From contig CAIOHM010000333.1 in the NCBI GenBank assembly GCA_903858055.1, positions 1 through 29,459 of the forward strand: a stretch of 29,459 bases of DNA, read 5' to 3'. Numbering within the stretch: position 1 is the stretch's first letter; each line of letters starts with the position of its first letter. Below, one piece after another: positions 8,187 to 16,091 of this stretch. The DNA comes from an uncultured delta proteobacterium (GTDB lineage: Bacteria; Myxococcota_A; Polyangia; Polyangiales; Polyangiaceae). Both the position numbers and the translations under genes were made by a program. The notes under the pieces are model-generated. The model was given only the letters and a program-made list of their open reading frames with translations, did not search any database and was not told where the DNA came from.

Positions 8187-9491
8187 TCAGACGAGGGGGC
8201 GCTCGGGCGTGGTCGCGGAGGCGTAGCCGAGGTCGCGGAGGCGATCGGCGCGGTCGAACCAACCCGGCTCGACGCGGACGAAGATCTTGAGGACGGCCTG
8301 GCGGCCCGTGAGCTTCTCGAGGCGCGCGCGAGCCTCCGAGCCGATGCGCGTGAGCATTTCGCCACCGGCGCCGAGGACGATCGGCTTGTGCGATTCGCGC
8401 GCCACGAGCACGGTCATCTCGATGTGGTCGAAGCGCTCGCGCGGCTCCCACACGTCGACGACGACGCCGACCCCGTGTGGGATCTCGTCGCGGATCTTGC
8501 GGAGCAGCTGCTCGCGCACGTATTCGGCCGCAAAGAAGCGCATCGGGCGATCGGTGAGCGTCTCCTCGTCGAAGAGCGGCTCACCCTCGGGGAGGAGCTC
8601 GGCGAGGACCGTGAAGAGGCGGTCGACGTTGTCTTCGTCGCGCGCCGAGAACGGCACGATGTCGAGGAAAGGTCGCACGTTCGCGAGGGCTTGGAGCATC
8701 GGCAGGAGGCGCTCCTTCGGCTGAACCTCGTCGACCTTGTTGAGGCCGAGGACCACCTTCGCGTTCGGTCCGAGGCGCTCGAGGATCTCGCGATCGGCCG
8801 TGCGCACCGAGCTGCCTTTCACGGGCGCCTCCGTCACGAAGAGCACGAGGTCGGCGCGCTCGACGGCTTCGCTGACCGCGGCGTTCATGTGGGTGCCGAG
8901 CTTCGACCCGCTCTTGTGAAGGCCCGGGGTGTCGAGCACGGCGAGCTGGCGCTTGCCGAGCGTGCGCACGCCAAGGATCGCGTCGCGCGTGGTCTGTGGG
9001 CGCGAGGTGACGATGGTGAGGTTTTCACCGAGCAGCGCGTTGACGAGCGTGGACTTGCCGACGTTCGGTCGCCCGATGATCGCCACCGTCCCTGCCTTGA
9101 AGGGCCCCTCGGTCACGACCTCGATCGGGCGGCGTCGCTTCGGGGTTCGCTCGGCGCGCTCACCGCTCGCGACCTCCGTCTCGAGGAGCTCGGGGAGCTC
9201 GGGCGCGGAGTCGTCGACCGGGCGCTTGCGCGGGGCCTTCACGGGCTCCTTCGTGGCCGCTTTCGCGGGAGACTTTGCGGAAGCGTGTGGCTTCGCGGAA
9301 GGCTTTCCCTGCGGCGACGTCTTCGCGGTGCGCTTCGTGGCCGCGGGCTTCGGAGACCCCTTCGTCGACGTGCGCTCGCTTCGCGTTCCCGCGCTCGGTG
9401 CCTTCGCTCCCTTTGCGCCGGTGCGAGGGGCCGGCTTCGTGGAAGACTTGGATGTATCGGCTCGCGGGCCTTTTCGGGCGGAGGCAGGCAT
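8187..9491 (-). CDS. era: GTPase Era with long basic N-terminal extension
   Basis: Era binds the 3' end of 16S rRNA and helps assemble the 30S subunit. From the ATG at 9491 the protein has 434 residues, against about 300 in E. coli. Residues 1 to about 130 are a low-complexity Lys/Ala/Pro/Ser/Thr segment predicted to be disordered. The G domain then begins with IIGRPNVGKSTLVNALLG (P-loop near 140), SRPQTTRD, DTPGLHK and NKVD. The C-terminal KH domain has the GAGGEMLTRIG loop and FVRVEPGW. An in-frame GTG at 9545 would lengthen it further; 9491 is the first ATG. Neither start has a clear ribosome site, so a shorter native form cannot be excluded. It lies directly upstream of der. Confidence 0.9.
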   Translation of the reverse strand: MPASARKGPRADTSKSSTKPAPRTGAKGAKAPSAGTRSERTSTKGSPKPAATKRTAKTSPQGKPSAKPHASAKSPAKAATKEPVKAPRKRPVDDSAPELPELLETEVASGERAERTPKRRRPIEVVTEGPFKAGTVAIIGRPNVGKSTLVNALLGENLTIVTSRPQTTRDAILGVRTLGKRQLAVLDTPGLHKSGSKLGTHMNAAVSEAVERADLVLFVTEAPVKGSSVRTADREILERLGPNAKVVLGLNKVDEVQPKERLLPMLQALANVRPFLDIVPFSARDEDNVDRLFTVLAELLPEGEPLFDEETLTDRPMRFFAAEYVREQLLRKIRDEIPHGVGVVVDVWEPRERFDHIEMTVLVARESHKPIVLGAGGEMLTRIGSEARARLEKLTGRQAVLKIFVRVEPGWFDRADRLRDLGYASATTPERPLV

Positions 9492-9566
9492 GGAGAACTC
9501 GGGGGGCGTCGGCGCTGGCAGGGAATCGAGATGGCGGAGGCGCACCCTACGTTCGGTCGTCGTCTT

Positions 9567-9648
9567 GGAAATACACGGAGTATTCCTGCGTCATCCTTCC
9601 TAGCCGTGGGGCGCGTGCTGGTCGGAGGTGCCCGCTAGCTCAGCGGGC
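9567..9648. other. Inverted repeats in the era/glycosyltransferase divergent gap
   Basis: The 291-bp gap between the era and glycosyltransferase starts holds two symmetric elements. At 9567-9586, GGAA(A)TAC and GTATTCC form an imperfect inverted repeat in a locally A+T-richer patch, possibly an operator near the era promoter. At 9630-9648, GCCCGCT and AGCGGGC form a perfect 7-bp stem with a 5-nt loop and no T-run. I could not assign promoters with confidence. Confidence 0.35.
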
Positions 9649-9782
9649 GGCGCTTGGCGATGGGAATTCCGTGCGGACCGACGAACTCCGTGCAGCCTTC
9701 ACGGAATCGGGTCGTCGGGGCCGTACGCGACGGCGTGCTCGGTCCTTCAATCCGCACGAAAGCTGCGTTAAGGCCGCGCGCG

Positions 9783-12602
9783 ATGGTCGACACTTCGCCC
9801 TCCGACTCGCTCAACGCCGAGCCCTCGGCCGCCCTCCCTACCGAGGCGTCACCCGAAGCGCGAGGTGCGGAGCCTACGTCGCTCGTGCCCGCGGCGTTCG
9901 GCTTCGTGCGCCCTTGGGTCGTCTCGCTCGTCGTCGCGGTCGTCGCCTGCGCGCTCGTTCCGCTGCCTTCGCGTGCGGGGCTTTGGGATCCGCACGAGCT
10001 CAACGTGGCCGAGCTCGCCCGTCGCCTCGCGGTGAACGTGTTTCACGCCGACAAGCTCGCGATCGCCGACGCGGACCCGACCATGCCGCACCTCGACGAC
10101 CTCGGGCGCGGCGAGCTCCCGTTTCTCATGTCCGCGGCGGGCTTCGCGGCGTTCGGGCTGCGCGAGTGGGCTGGGCGCCTGCCGTTCGTGCTCCTCGCCA
10201 TCGTCGCGGCGCTCGTCGTTCACGCCGTGGCGCGCCGAGCGGCTGACTCGCGTGCGGCCGTGTTCGCGGTCGTCGCCCTCGTGACCACGCCGCTCTTCGC
10301 GGTGCAGGCGCACGCGCTCATCGGCGACCTCGTCTCCATCGTCGCGGTCAGCGCCGCCACGCTCGGCCTTGGCACGGCGGCATTTGGCCTCGCACGGGGC
10401 GGCAGCTCCATCGGGCCGCGCGTGTCGGGGCTCGTCTTCGGTCTCGTGGCGCTCGTCGCGGCCGTGCTCGCGCGCGGCGTGATCTTCGGCGCGGTGCTGC
10501 CGCTGGCCTCCGTCGGTCTCGCAGGCCTCGTGATGGGCCTCGAAGGCGCGGTGGTCCTCGACGTGTTTGGTGCGGGTGTAGCGCTCGTGGCAGGGCTCGG
10601 TGCCGCGATCCTCGCGGCGCGCGCGGCGACCGCCTACGGCGCGACCGCGACGGGCTCGTTCAGCTATTGGCTCGGTGCGCTTCCGCGTGCGGTGAAGCCG
10701 CTGCCGACCTTCGACGTCGTCGCGGGCGATCTCGGCCACGCGCTCGTGCCGTGGGCGGGCCTCGCGCCCTTCGCGCTCGGTCGCATGACCACGGTCGAGG
10801 CGAGCGCCGAGAAGGCCATGCGCACCCTCGTCGTCGTGGGCCTCGGCGTCGCGTACTTCGTCCACGCGATCACGCTGCCTTACCTCGAGCCCGTGCCGTT
10901 CCTCCACGTGCCGCTCATCGCGCTCGCGATCGGCTTTGCGCTCCGTGACATCGAAGAGGGCGCGCGCCCGAGCCTCGTGGTGGCGATCGCTTCGGTGCTG
11001 CTCGTGCTCGTCATGCAGCACGATTTCCGCGAGCAGCCCGACAAGCTCTTCCTCGCGTTCGGTGTCCACGGAGGCACGGTGCCCGAGGCGTTCAAAGCGA
11101 TCGCCGGCGACCTCACGCGCGCGGTGCTGTTGCCAGCGGCGCTCCTGTGGGTGGCACTGCTCTCGCCGCGCGCCGAAGGCAAACCGTTCGAGCCGTCGCG
11201 CTACGTGCAGCTTGCACGCAACGTGCTCGCGTGCTGGGAGTGGGGCGTTGCGAAGGGTCTCGCGAGCCTCTCGCTCATGCTCGGCGTCATCGCCGTTGCG
11301 CTGCGGCTCGGGGTCTCGCAGAAGGCCGCCTGGGCGATGGGGATTCCGCTCATGGCGCGCCAAGCGCTGGTCAACCTCTGGTGGGGCGTGCCCGTGGCGT
11401 TCGCTGCGGCGATTCTCGGCGCGTTGCTCGTGGCCGACATCATCGCGTGGGCTTTCGACGAGGCGAAGCCGCTCAGCTTGCACTCGCTCACGCGCGGGCT
11501 TCAACCCATCGAGCTCCTCGCCTCGCGCGCGGCCGGGTCGGGTGCCGCCGCGGAACGCATTGTCGCGGGCGCGTTCCTCCTCCCGGCGCTCCTCGTGGTG
11601 GCGCCCGTGGTCGTGGCGCTCGTGCTTCACCAGGCGGGCAAGCCTTGGGGCGTCGCGATCGGCATGGCAATCCCGACGTGCCTCGCACCGCTGGTGCTCC
11701 TCGGGCTCGTGGGCGATCTGCTCCAAGGCAGCCGCGCGGCAGGCGTCGTGGCCGCCGCGGCGCTCGCGGGCTTCGGCATGAACGCCGTCGTCTACCCGAA
11801 GCTCGCCGACCAGCTCTCGCCAAAGGGCGTCTTCGAGCGCTACGCACGGTCCAAGAAGGGCGGCGACGAAATCGCGCTGCTTGCCGTCGGCACGCGCGCA
11901 GCCTCCTACTACGCGGGCGGCGACGTCGCGTCGGTGGGCACCGTGGACGAAGCGGCGCGCTGGCTCGCGGCCCCGCAGGCACACCGCCGCTTCCTCGTCT
12001 TCCGCGGGTCGGATCTCCCGCGTCTCAACGCGCTCTGGCGCGGGCAGTCCACGCCGCCGCGAAATGCGATCGTGCTCGACGATCGTTCGAGCGAGGTCTT
12101 GCTTGCCGCGAGCGCCCTCGCCGCGGGCGAGATCAACGCGAACCCGCTCGACGCCGTGCTGCCGAGCGAGGTGCCCGTCCCGCAGCGGCCGCTCCACGTG
12201 GACCTCGAGGGCAAGATCGAGGTCGTGGGCCTCGACATCGTCGACATGGCCGGCAAGCCGCTCGAGTTCGTGAGCCCCGGCCGCAAGTTCCGCATGCGCA
12301 CCATCCTGAAGGTGAACGCCCCCGTGAGCGTCGACTACGACTTCTTCGTCCACATGGACGGCCAGAATCGACGCCGCCACAACGGCGACCACAAGGTCGC
12401 GAAGGGGCGCTTCCCCACGAGCCTTTGGCGCGCCGGCGACGTGATCGTCGACGACTTCGAGACGGCGCTCGAGCCGAACTTTGGCCCAGGCTCGTACACG
12501 ATCTACTTCGGTCTCTACCTCGGCGATCAGCGCCTCAAGGTCACCTCGGGTCCCGCCGACAGCGACAACCGCATCAACGGCGGCGCGCTGCGCGTTCAGT
12601 AA
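9783..12602 (+). CDS. PMT/ArnT-like (GT39-type) membrane glycosyltransferase
   Basis: A 939-residue integral membrane protein resembling the dolichyl-phosphate-mannose mannosyltransferase/ArnT (PMT_2) group, which move a sugar from a polyprenyl-phosphate donor to an envelope acceptor. The first membrane helix (about 43-62) is followed by GLWDPHELNVAELAR. D69 and E72 there match the family's conserved acidic pair in the first periplasmic loop. About a dozen hydrophobic helices run to residue 680 or so, followed by a soluble beta-rich C-terminal domain of roughly 200 residues. The ATG at 9783 was chosen because AAGG at 9770-9773 is 9 nt upstream and an upstream in-frame extension looks non-coding. 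Substrate and acceptor are unknown. PilZ and SCP2-like genes follow. Confidence 0.75.
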   Translation: MVDTSPSDSLNAEPSAALPTEASPEARGAEPTSLVPAAFGFVRPWVVSLVVAVVACALVPLPSRAGLWDPHELNVAELARRLAVNVFHADKLAIADADPTMPHLDDLGRGELPFLMSAAGFAAFGLREWAGRLPFVLLAIVAALVVHAVARRAADSRAAVFAVVALVTTPLFAVQAHALIGDLVSIVAVSAATLGLGTAAFGLARGGSSIGPRVSGLVFGLVALVAAVLARGVIFGAVLPLASVGLAGLVMGLEGAVVLDVFGAGVALVAGLGAAILAARAATAYGATATGSFSYWLGALPRAVKPLPTFDVVAGDLGHALVPWAGLAPFALGRMTTVEASAEKAMRTLVVVGLGVAYFVHAITLPYLEPVPFLHVPLIALAIGFALRDIEEGARPSLVVAIASVLLVLVMQHDFREQPDKLFLAFGVHGGTVPEAFKAIAGDLTRAVLLPAALLWVALLSPRAEGKPFEPSRYVQLARNVLACWEWGVAKGLASLSLMLGVIAVALRLGVSQKAAWAMGIPLMARQALVNLWWGVPVAFAAAILGALLVADIIAWAFDEAKPLSLHSLTRGLQPIELLASRAAGSGAAAERIVAGAFLLPALLVVAPVVVALVLHQAGKPWGVAIGMAIPTCLAPLVLLGLVGDLLQGSRAAGVVAAAALAGFGMNAVVYPKLADQLSPKGVFERYARSKKGGDEIALLAVGTRAASYYAGGDVASVGTVDEAARWLAAPQAHRRFLVFRGSDLPRLNALWRGQSTPPRNAIVLDDRSSEVLLAASALAAGEINANPLDAVLPSEVPVPQRPLHVDLEGKIEVVGLDIVDMAGKPLEFVSPGRKFRMRTILKVNAPVSVDYDFFVHMDGQNRRRHNGDHKVAKGRFPTSLWRAGDVIVDDFETALEPNFGPGSYTIYFGLYLGDQRLKVTSGPADSDNRINGGALRVQ

Positions 12603-12624
12603 CCTCCTTCCACGATCGCGTCCC

Positions 12625-12990
12625 ATGCCTCCCTCGAGCCGTCGCATCAGCCGCCGCCGCAACGTCCGCCACCCCGTGAGCTGGGTCGTCGACGTGCGCA
12701 ACGGCGAGCATTTCCTCTACGCTTCGATCGCGAACGTCAGCGAGCTCGGGCTCTTCGTCTCGACGATGACGCCGCTGCCCGAGGGCACGGAGCTCGAGCT
12801 TCGCTTCCAGCCGCCGGGGCATGACGCGTTCGAGGTTCGCGGCGTCGTGCGCTGGGTCAACACGGTGTCGTCGGGCGTGCCGAACCCTGGCATCGGCGTG
12901 AGCCTCGCGGGCGTCGACGAGGCGACCAAGGAGCGCATCAAGGGGCTCATCCAGGCCGTCGCCTACGTCGAAGACGACGACATCGCATGA
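12625..12990 (+). CDS. PilZ domain protein, predicted c-di-GMP binding
   Basis: A 121-residue stand-alone PilZ domain. The two c-di-GMP-binding motifs are present: R11-x3-R15 in an Arg-rich N-terminus, and N37-x-S39-x-x-G42 (NVSELG), the accepted D/NxSxxG form. The rest (ELRFQPPG, VRGVVRWVN, GIGVSLAG) fits the PilZ barrel and its end. It resembles the small PilZ-like proteins that are numerous in myxobacteria. The gene starts 22 nt after the glycosyltransferase stop and overlaps the next gene by ATGA, so it could bring c-di-GMP control to that envelope enzyme; this is inference from position. No clear Shine-Dalgarno site is seen. Confidence 0.85.
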   Translation: MPPSSRRISRRRNVRHPVSWVVDVRNGEHFLYASIANVSELGLFVSTMTPLPEGTELELRFQPPGHDAFEVRGVVRWVNTVSSGVPNPGIGVSLAGVDEATKERIKGLIQAVAYVEDDDIA

Positions 12991-13457
12991 GCGTCCCCGC
13001 CGACCACCCCGTCGACATCCGCATCACCGACGAAGCCGAAGAGAACGGCCTCGTTCAAATGCTCGCCGAGCTGCTGCGCCAAAACCTCGCGGCACGCCCC
13101 GTGGCGCGCGCACGCTTCGCCTCCATGAAGGGCCGCATCGTGCTTCACGCGCGCGACGCCGATGTCACGCTCACGCTCGATTTCCGCGGAGGCGCGGTCA
13201 TCCTCCACGACGGTGCGCTCCCCGAGGCGGACGCCACCATCGAGGCCGACGCCGACGCCATCGTCACCATGTCGCGCCTCCCGCTCCGGACGACATGGGA
13301 GCTGCCGCTCTTCGATCTGCGCGCCGAGCGGGATCGCGACGCGCTCGCGGCGTGGCGCACGGTCCTCCGCGAGGGGCAGGTCCACACGGTCGTCCACCGC
13401 GCGCGCGCGCTCCCGCTCTTGCTGCGCTTCACCAGCATCCTCTCGGTGGGCACCTGA
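12987..13457 (+). CDS. Small SCP2-like protein of unknown function
   Basis: A 156-residue soluble protein that starts inside the PilZ stop (ATGA), so the two are translationally coupled. The alternating strands at about 45-90 (GRIVLHARDADVTLTLDFRGG, then ADATIEADADAIVTMSRLP) resemble the SCP2/sterol-carrier fold seen in many myxobacterial hypothetical proteins. The C-terminal third is helical and ends in LLRFTSILSVGT. There is no signal peptide or membrane segment. SCP2-type folds bind lipids, which would suit an envelope operon, but I did not find a decisive motif and the assignment is tentative. Confidence 0.65.
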   Translation: MSVPADHPVDIRITDEAEENGLVQMLAELLRQNLAARPVARARFASMKGRIVLHARDADVTLTLDFRGGAVILHDGALPEADATIEADADAIVTMSRLPLRTTWELPLFDLRAERDRDALAAWRTVLREGQVHTVVHRARALPLLLRFTSILSVGT

Positions 13458-13512
13458 ACGCGGCGCGCGCCGGGTCGACGCGACCGAATCGACGATTCCG
13501 TTTCACTTGGCT

Positions 13513-13541
13513 TTGACAATCCCCTGGGGCTCGGCTACCCG
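13513..13541 (+). promoter_or_regulatory. Probable sigma-70-type promoter of the rpsP operon
   Basis: A perfect TTGACA (13513-13518), a 17-nt spacer and TACCCG (13536-13541) lie in the 135-bp gap before rpsP. Transcription would begin near 13548 with a leader of about 45 nt. Just upstream, 13461-13485 holds CGGCGCGCGCCG followed by a GGTCG/CGACC stem, which may end the preceding operon. Confidence 0.55.
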
Positions 13542-13592
13542 TGCCCGTCCGCCGTGGCGTCCGTTCGCCACGCCCTGCACCAAAAGCTGCAA

Positions 13593-13850
13593 ATGGCCGT
13601 TCACATCCGTCTCGCCCGCTACGGTTCCAAGAAGAACCCGTTCTACCGTGTCGTCGTCACCGATCAGCGCTCGCCGCGCGACGGTCGCTTCCTCGAGACC
13701 ATCGGCACCTTCGACCCGTCGAAGAACCCGGGCAAGCTCGACCTGAACGCCGACCGTCTCGCCTACTGGAAGGGCGTTGGCGCGCTCCCGACCGACACGG
13801 TCGCGGGTCTCCTCCGCCGTCACGCCCGCGAAGCGGCCGCGCAGGCCTGA
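13593..13850 (+). CDS. rpsP: 30S ribosomal protein bS16
   Basis: S16 is an early-binding protein of the small subunit. The 85-residue protein is of normal length and has the classic opening MAVHIRLARYGSKKNPFYRVV, then RDGRFLETIGTFDP and LNADRLAYWKGVGALPTDTV. The start at 13593 is fixed by this opening. An in-frame codon at 13554 would add 13 unconserved residues. It heads the rpsP-khpA-rimM-trmD cluster, and khpA follows by 8 nt. Confidence 0.97.
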   Translation: MAVHIRLARYGSKKNPFYRVVVTDQRSPRDGRFLETIGTFDPSKNPGKLDLNADRLAYWKGVGALPTDTVAGLLRRHAREAAAQA

Positions 13851-13858
13851 GGTCCTCG

Positions 13859-14095
13859 ATGGAGCTCAAGCCTCTGCTCGAGGCCATCGTCCGCGAGCTC
13901 GTCGACAAGCCCGACGAGGTTCGCATCTCGGAGCACGCGCGCGAGACCGCCACGGTCCTCGAGCTTCGCGTGGCCCGCAGCGACATCGGCAAGGTCATCG
14001 GCAAAGACGGCCGCACGGCCCAGTCCATCCGCACCGTGCTCACGGCAGCCGGGTCGAAGGAGCGCCGCAAGGTGCACCTCGACATCATGGACTGA
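13859..14095 (+). CDS. khpA: KH-domain RNA-binding protein KhpA
   Basis: A single KH domain of 78 residues with the RNA-binding GxxG loop in VIGKDGRTAQSIRTVL and the family opening ELVDKPDEVRI. KhpA is a small RNA chaperone which in some bacteria pairs with KhpB (Jag). It is regularly found between rpsP and rimM, as here. GAGG at 13849-13852, overlapping the rpsP stop region, lies 6 nt before the ATG. A strong hairpin separates it from rimM. Confidence 0.93.
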   Translation: MELKPLLEAIVRELVDKPDEVRISEHARETATVLELRVARSDIGKVIGKDGRTAQSIRTVLTAAGSKERRKVHLDIMD

Positions 14096-14145
14096 GCACG
14101 CGTCCGGCGGGTCGCTCCTGACACCGCCTCCCAGGTGTGCTCTCG

Positions 14146-14172
14146 AAGGCTCAGGCCCCACGCCTGGGCCTT
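14146..14172 (+). terminator. Strong hairpin between khpA and rimM: attenuator or partial terminator
   Basis: AAGGCTCAGG (14146-14155) and CCTGGGCCTT (14163-14172) form a 10-bp stem with one G-U pair and a 7-nt loop. The stem is followed by a T-rich stretch (TTCT, then GTGTATTTT to 14184). The hairpin ends 14 nt before the rimM ATG. It may lower expression of rimM-trmD relative to rpsP-khpA, either by terminating some transcripts or by blocking ribosome loading. The T-run is imperfect, so complete termination is unlikely. Confidence 0.55.
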
Positions 14173-14186
14173 CTGTGTATTTTCCC

Positions 14187-14741
14187 ATGAACGATCGACG
14201 AATCCCTCTCGGCGTCCTCTTGAAGCCCCACGGCCTGCGCGGTGCGGTGCGCGTTCACCTGCACGATCCCTCGAGCGAGACGCTTCGCGCGGGGCTCGCG
14301 TGCGACCTCGAGCGTGAGGGCCAGATCGTCCGCTCGCTCACCGTGAGCGACGTGCGCGGGGCCGCCACGACCAAGTCGGTGCAGTTTGCAGGTGTTTCGA
14401 GCGTCGAAGAAGCCGAGAAGCTCCGAGGGCTCACGATCGTCGTTCGTCGCGCGGACCTCCCGCAGCTCGACGAGGGTGAGTTCTACGTCGAGGACATCAT
14501 CGATGCCGAGGTCTTCGAGCGCGCCGCCGACGGATCGCTCGCCGCGAAGGGAAAGGTCACGGCCTTCGAGCGCTACCCATCGACGGACGTGCTCACGGTG
14601 GCGCTCTCCGCGGCCGGGGAAGCCGACGCTCCCGGCGTCACCGTCGAAGTGCCTCTGCTCGACCGCTACGTCGAGGCCGTCGACGCGAGCGCTCCTCGCG
14701 TGATCTTGCGCACGGGAGCCATCGAGGAGATCACGCCGTGA
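14187..14741 (+). CDS. rimM: 16S rRNA processing protein RimM
   Basis: RimM binds S19 and helps mature the 30S head. The protein has 184 residues from the ATG at 14187. LGVLLKPHGLRGAVRVHLHDP is the N-terminal RimM signature and GEFYVEDIIDAEVF begins the PRC-barrel domain near residue 100. An in-frame GTG at 14175 would add four residues. Neither start has a Shine-Dalgarno site, and the hairpin at 14146-14172 occupies the usual place. The stop overlaps the trmD GTG start (GTGA). Confidence 0.94.
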   Translation: MNDRRIPLGVLLKPHGLRGAVRVHLHDPSSETLRAGLACDLEREGQIVRSLTVSDVRGAATTKSVQFAGVSSVEEAEKLRGLTIVVRRADLPQLDEGEFYVEDIIDAEVFERAADGSLAAKGKVTAFERYPSTDVLTVALSAAGEADAPGVTVEVPLLDRYVEAVDASAPRVILRTGAIEEITP

Positions 14742-15529
14742 GCGCGCCGCAGCGCATCGCGATCGTCACCCTCTTCCCCGAGCTCTTCCAAGGTTTCCTC
14801 CAGGCCTCCCTCGTCGGGCAGGCCGTGCGCGACGGCCTCCTCGCGTTCGAGTTCGAGAGCCCGCGCGACCACGGCTTCGGGCGCCATCGGAGCGTCGACG
14901 ACACGCCTTACGGCGGCGGGAGCGGCATGGTCCTGCGCGTGGACGTGATGGTCGCAGCGCTCGAGAGCCTCGACGCTCGCCTCGGCGTGCGTCCGCGGCG
15001 CATTTTGCTCACGCCGGCGGGCAAGCCTTTCCGTCAGCGCGACGCGCAGCGCCTCGCCGAAGAGCCCGCGCTCGCGTTCGTGTGCGGTCGCTACGAGGGG
15101 TTCGATTCCCGCAACGAGTCCTATGTCGACGAGGAGCTCTCGCTCGGCGACTTCGTGCTCTGCGGCGGCGAGGTCGCGGCCATGGCCATGACCGAGGCGA
15201 TCGTTCGCCTGCGCCCCGGTGTGCTGGGCAACGCCCACTCGGTCGTCGAGGAGTCCCACGGCGACGCGCTCCTCGAGTACCCGCAGTTCACGCGGCCTGC
15301 GGAGTTTCGCGGGGCGGGGGTGCCCGCGGTGCTGGCGGGCGGGAACCACGAGCACATCGCCGCGTGGCGCAAGGTCGAAGCCGAGCGGCGCACCGCCGCG
15401 CGCCGCCCCGATCTCTACGAGCCCTATGCGATCGCGAAGGCCGCCGAAGAGGCGCGTCTCGCCGCCGAAAAAGCCGCGAAGCGCGCCCGCCGCAAGCGTC
15501 CTGCGCCGCCTACGGAAGGAGACCTCTGA
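14738..15529 (+). CDS. trmD: tRNA (guanine37-N1)-methyltransferase TrmD
   Basis: TrmD is the SPOUT-fold enzyme that makes m1G37 next to the anticodon and prevents frameshifting. The 263 residues include DDTPYGGGSGM, LLTPAGKPFRQ, CGRYEGFDSR and SLGDFVLCGGEVAAMAMTEA of the SAM-binding knot. The C-terminal tRNA-binding part (EYPQFTRPAEF, VLAGGNHEHIAAWR) is followed by an extra Ala/Lys/Arg-rich tail of about 30 residues. The GTG at 14738 overlaps the rimM stop by 4 nt. Part of the coding sequence near 15099-15115 mimics a tRNA T-arm but is protein-coding. Confidence 0.97.
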   Translation: MSAPQRIAIVTLFPELFQGFLQASLVGQAVRDGLLAFEFESPRDHGFGRHRSVDDTPYGGGSGMVLRVDVMVAALESLDARLGVRPRRILLTPAGKPFRQRDAQRLAEEPALAFVCGRYEGFDSRNESYVDEELSLGDFVLCGGEVAAMAMTEAIVRLRPGVLGNAHSVVEESHGDALLEYPQFTRPAEFRGAGVPAVLAGGNHEHIAAWRKVEAERRTAARRPDLYEPYAIAKAAEEARLAAEKAAKRARRKRPAPPTEGDL

Positions 15530-15530
15530 C

Positions 15531-16091
15531 ATGCGAAGCCTTCACACGGCCCTCGTTCACTACCCGATCCTCGACGCGCAGGGCGGCATCGTCACGACCG
15601 CCATCACGAACCTCGACATCCACGACATTGCGCGGAGCTCGAAGAGCTACGGATGCGCGTCGTATTTCCTGATCCATCCCGTGGCTGCACAGCGAGAGCT
15701 CGTCGAGCGCATTCAGGGGCACTGGCGCGAGGGGGCGAGCGGAAAGCGCATCCCCGACCGCAAGACCGCGCTCGAGATCGTGCGTTGCGTGCCGACGCTC
15801 GAGGACCTCCACGCGGCGTTCGGCGGTCGCGAACACGTGGAGCTCTGGGCGACCAGCGCGCGCCGCGAGGGACTCTCGATCACCACCTACCGCGAAGCAC
15901 GCACGCTCCTCGCCGGCGAAGGCAAGCCCGTGTGCCTGCTCTTCGGGACCGGGTGGGGGATGCCTCGCTCGATCCTCGACGCCTGCGACCGGCTCATCGA
16001 GCCCATCACGAGCTTCGCGAGCGACTACAACCACCTCAGCGTACGGGCCGCTGCGGCCATCTCGCTCGATCGCCTCCGCGGCGCCGACTGA
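15531..16091 (+). CDS. TrmD-associated SPOUT RNA methyltransferase (RNA_Me_trans family)
   Basis: A 186-residue protein of the SAM-dependent RNA methyltransferase family that is typically encoded directly after trmD. Its opening LHTALVHYPILDAQGGIVTTAITNLDIHDIARSS is characteristic. The C-terminal half has CLLFGTGWGMPRSILDACD and SFASDYNHLSVRAAAAI, the SPOUT-knot cofactor region. The RNA target is not established. GGAAGGAG at 15514-15521, inside the end of trmD, lies 9 nt before the ATG and is one of the best ribosome sites in the window. Only one nucleotide separates the genes. The usual next gene, rplS, is absent. Confidence 0.88.
   Translation: MRSLHTALVHYPILDAQGGIVTTAITNLDIHDIARSSKSYGCASYFLIHPVAAQRELVERIQGHWREGASGKRIPDRKTALEIVRCVPTLEDLHAAFGGREHVELWATSARREGLSITTYREARTLLAGEGKPVCLLFGTGWGMPRSILDACDRLIEPITSFASDYNHLSVRAAAAISLDRLRGAD

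Noticed and set aside
9630..9648. tRNA-like segment CTAGCTCAGCGGGCGG
   Set aside because: It resembles a D-arm, but no acceptor stem, anticodon arm or T-arm can be built around it; it is simply a short hairpin.
9849..12701. 950-codon open frame on the minus strand
   Set aside because: It is antisense to the membrane glycosyltransferase. Its translation is low-complexity Arg/Glu/His/Asp, as expected from a GC-rich antisense frame.
15095..15120. tRNA T-arm look-alike (GGGGTTCGATTCCC)
   Set aside because: It lies inside trmD and encodes the conserved YEGFDSR motif; no acceptor, D-arm or anticodon arm surrounds it.
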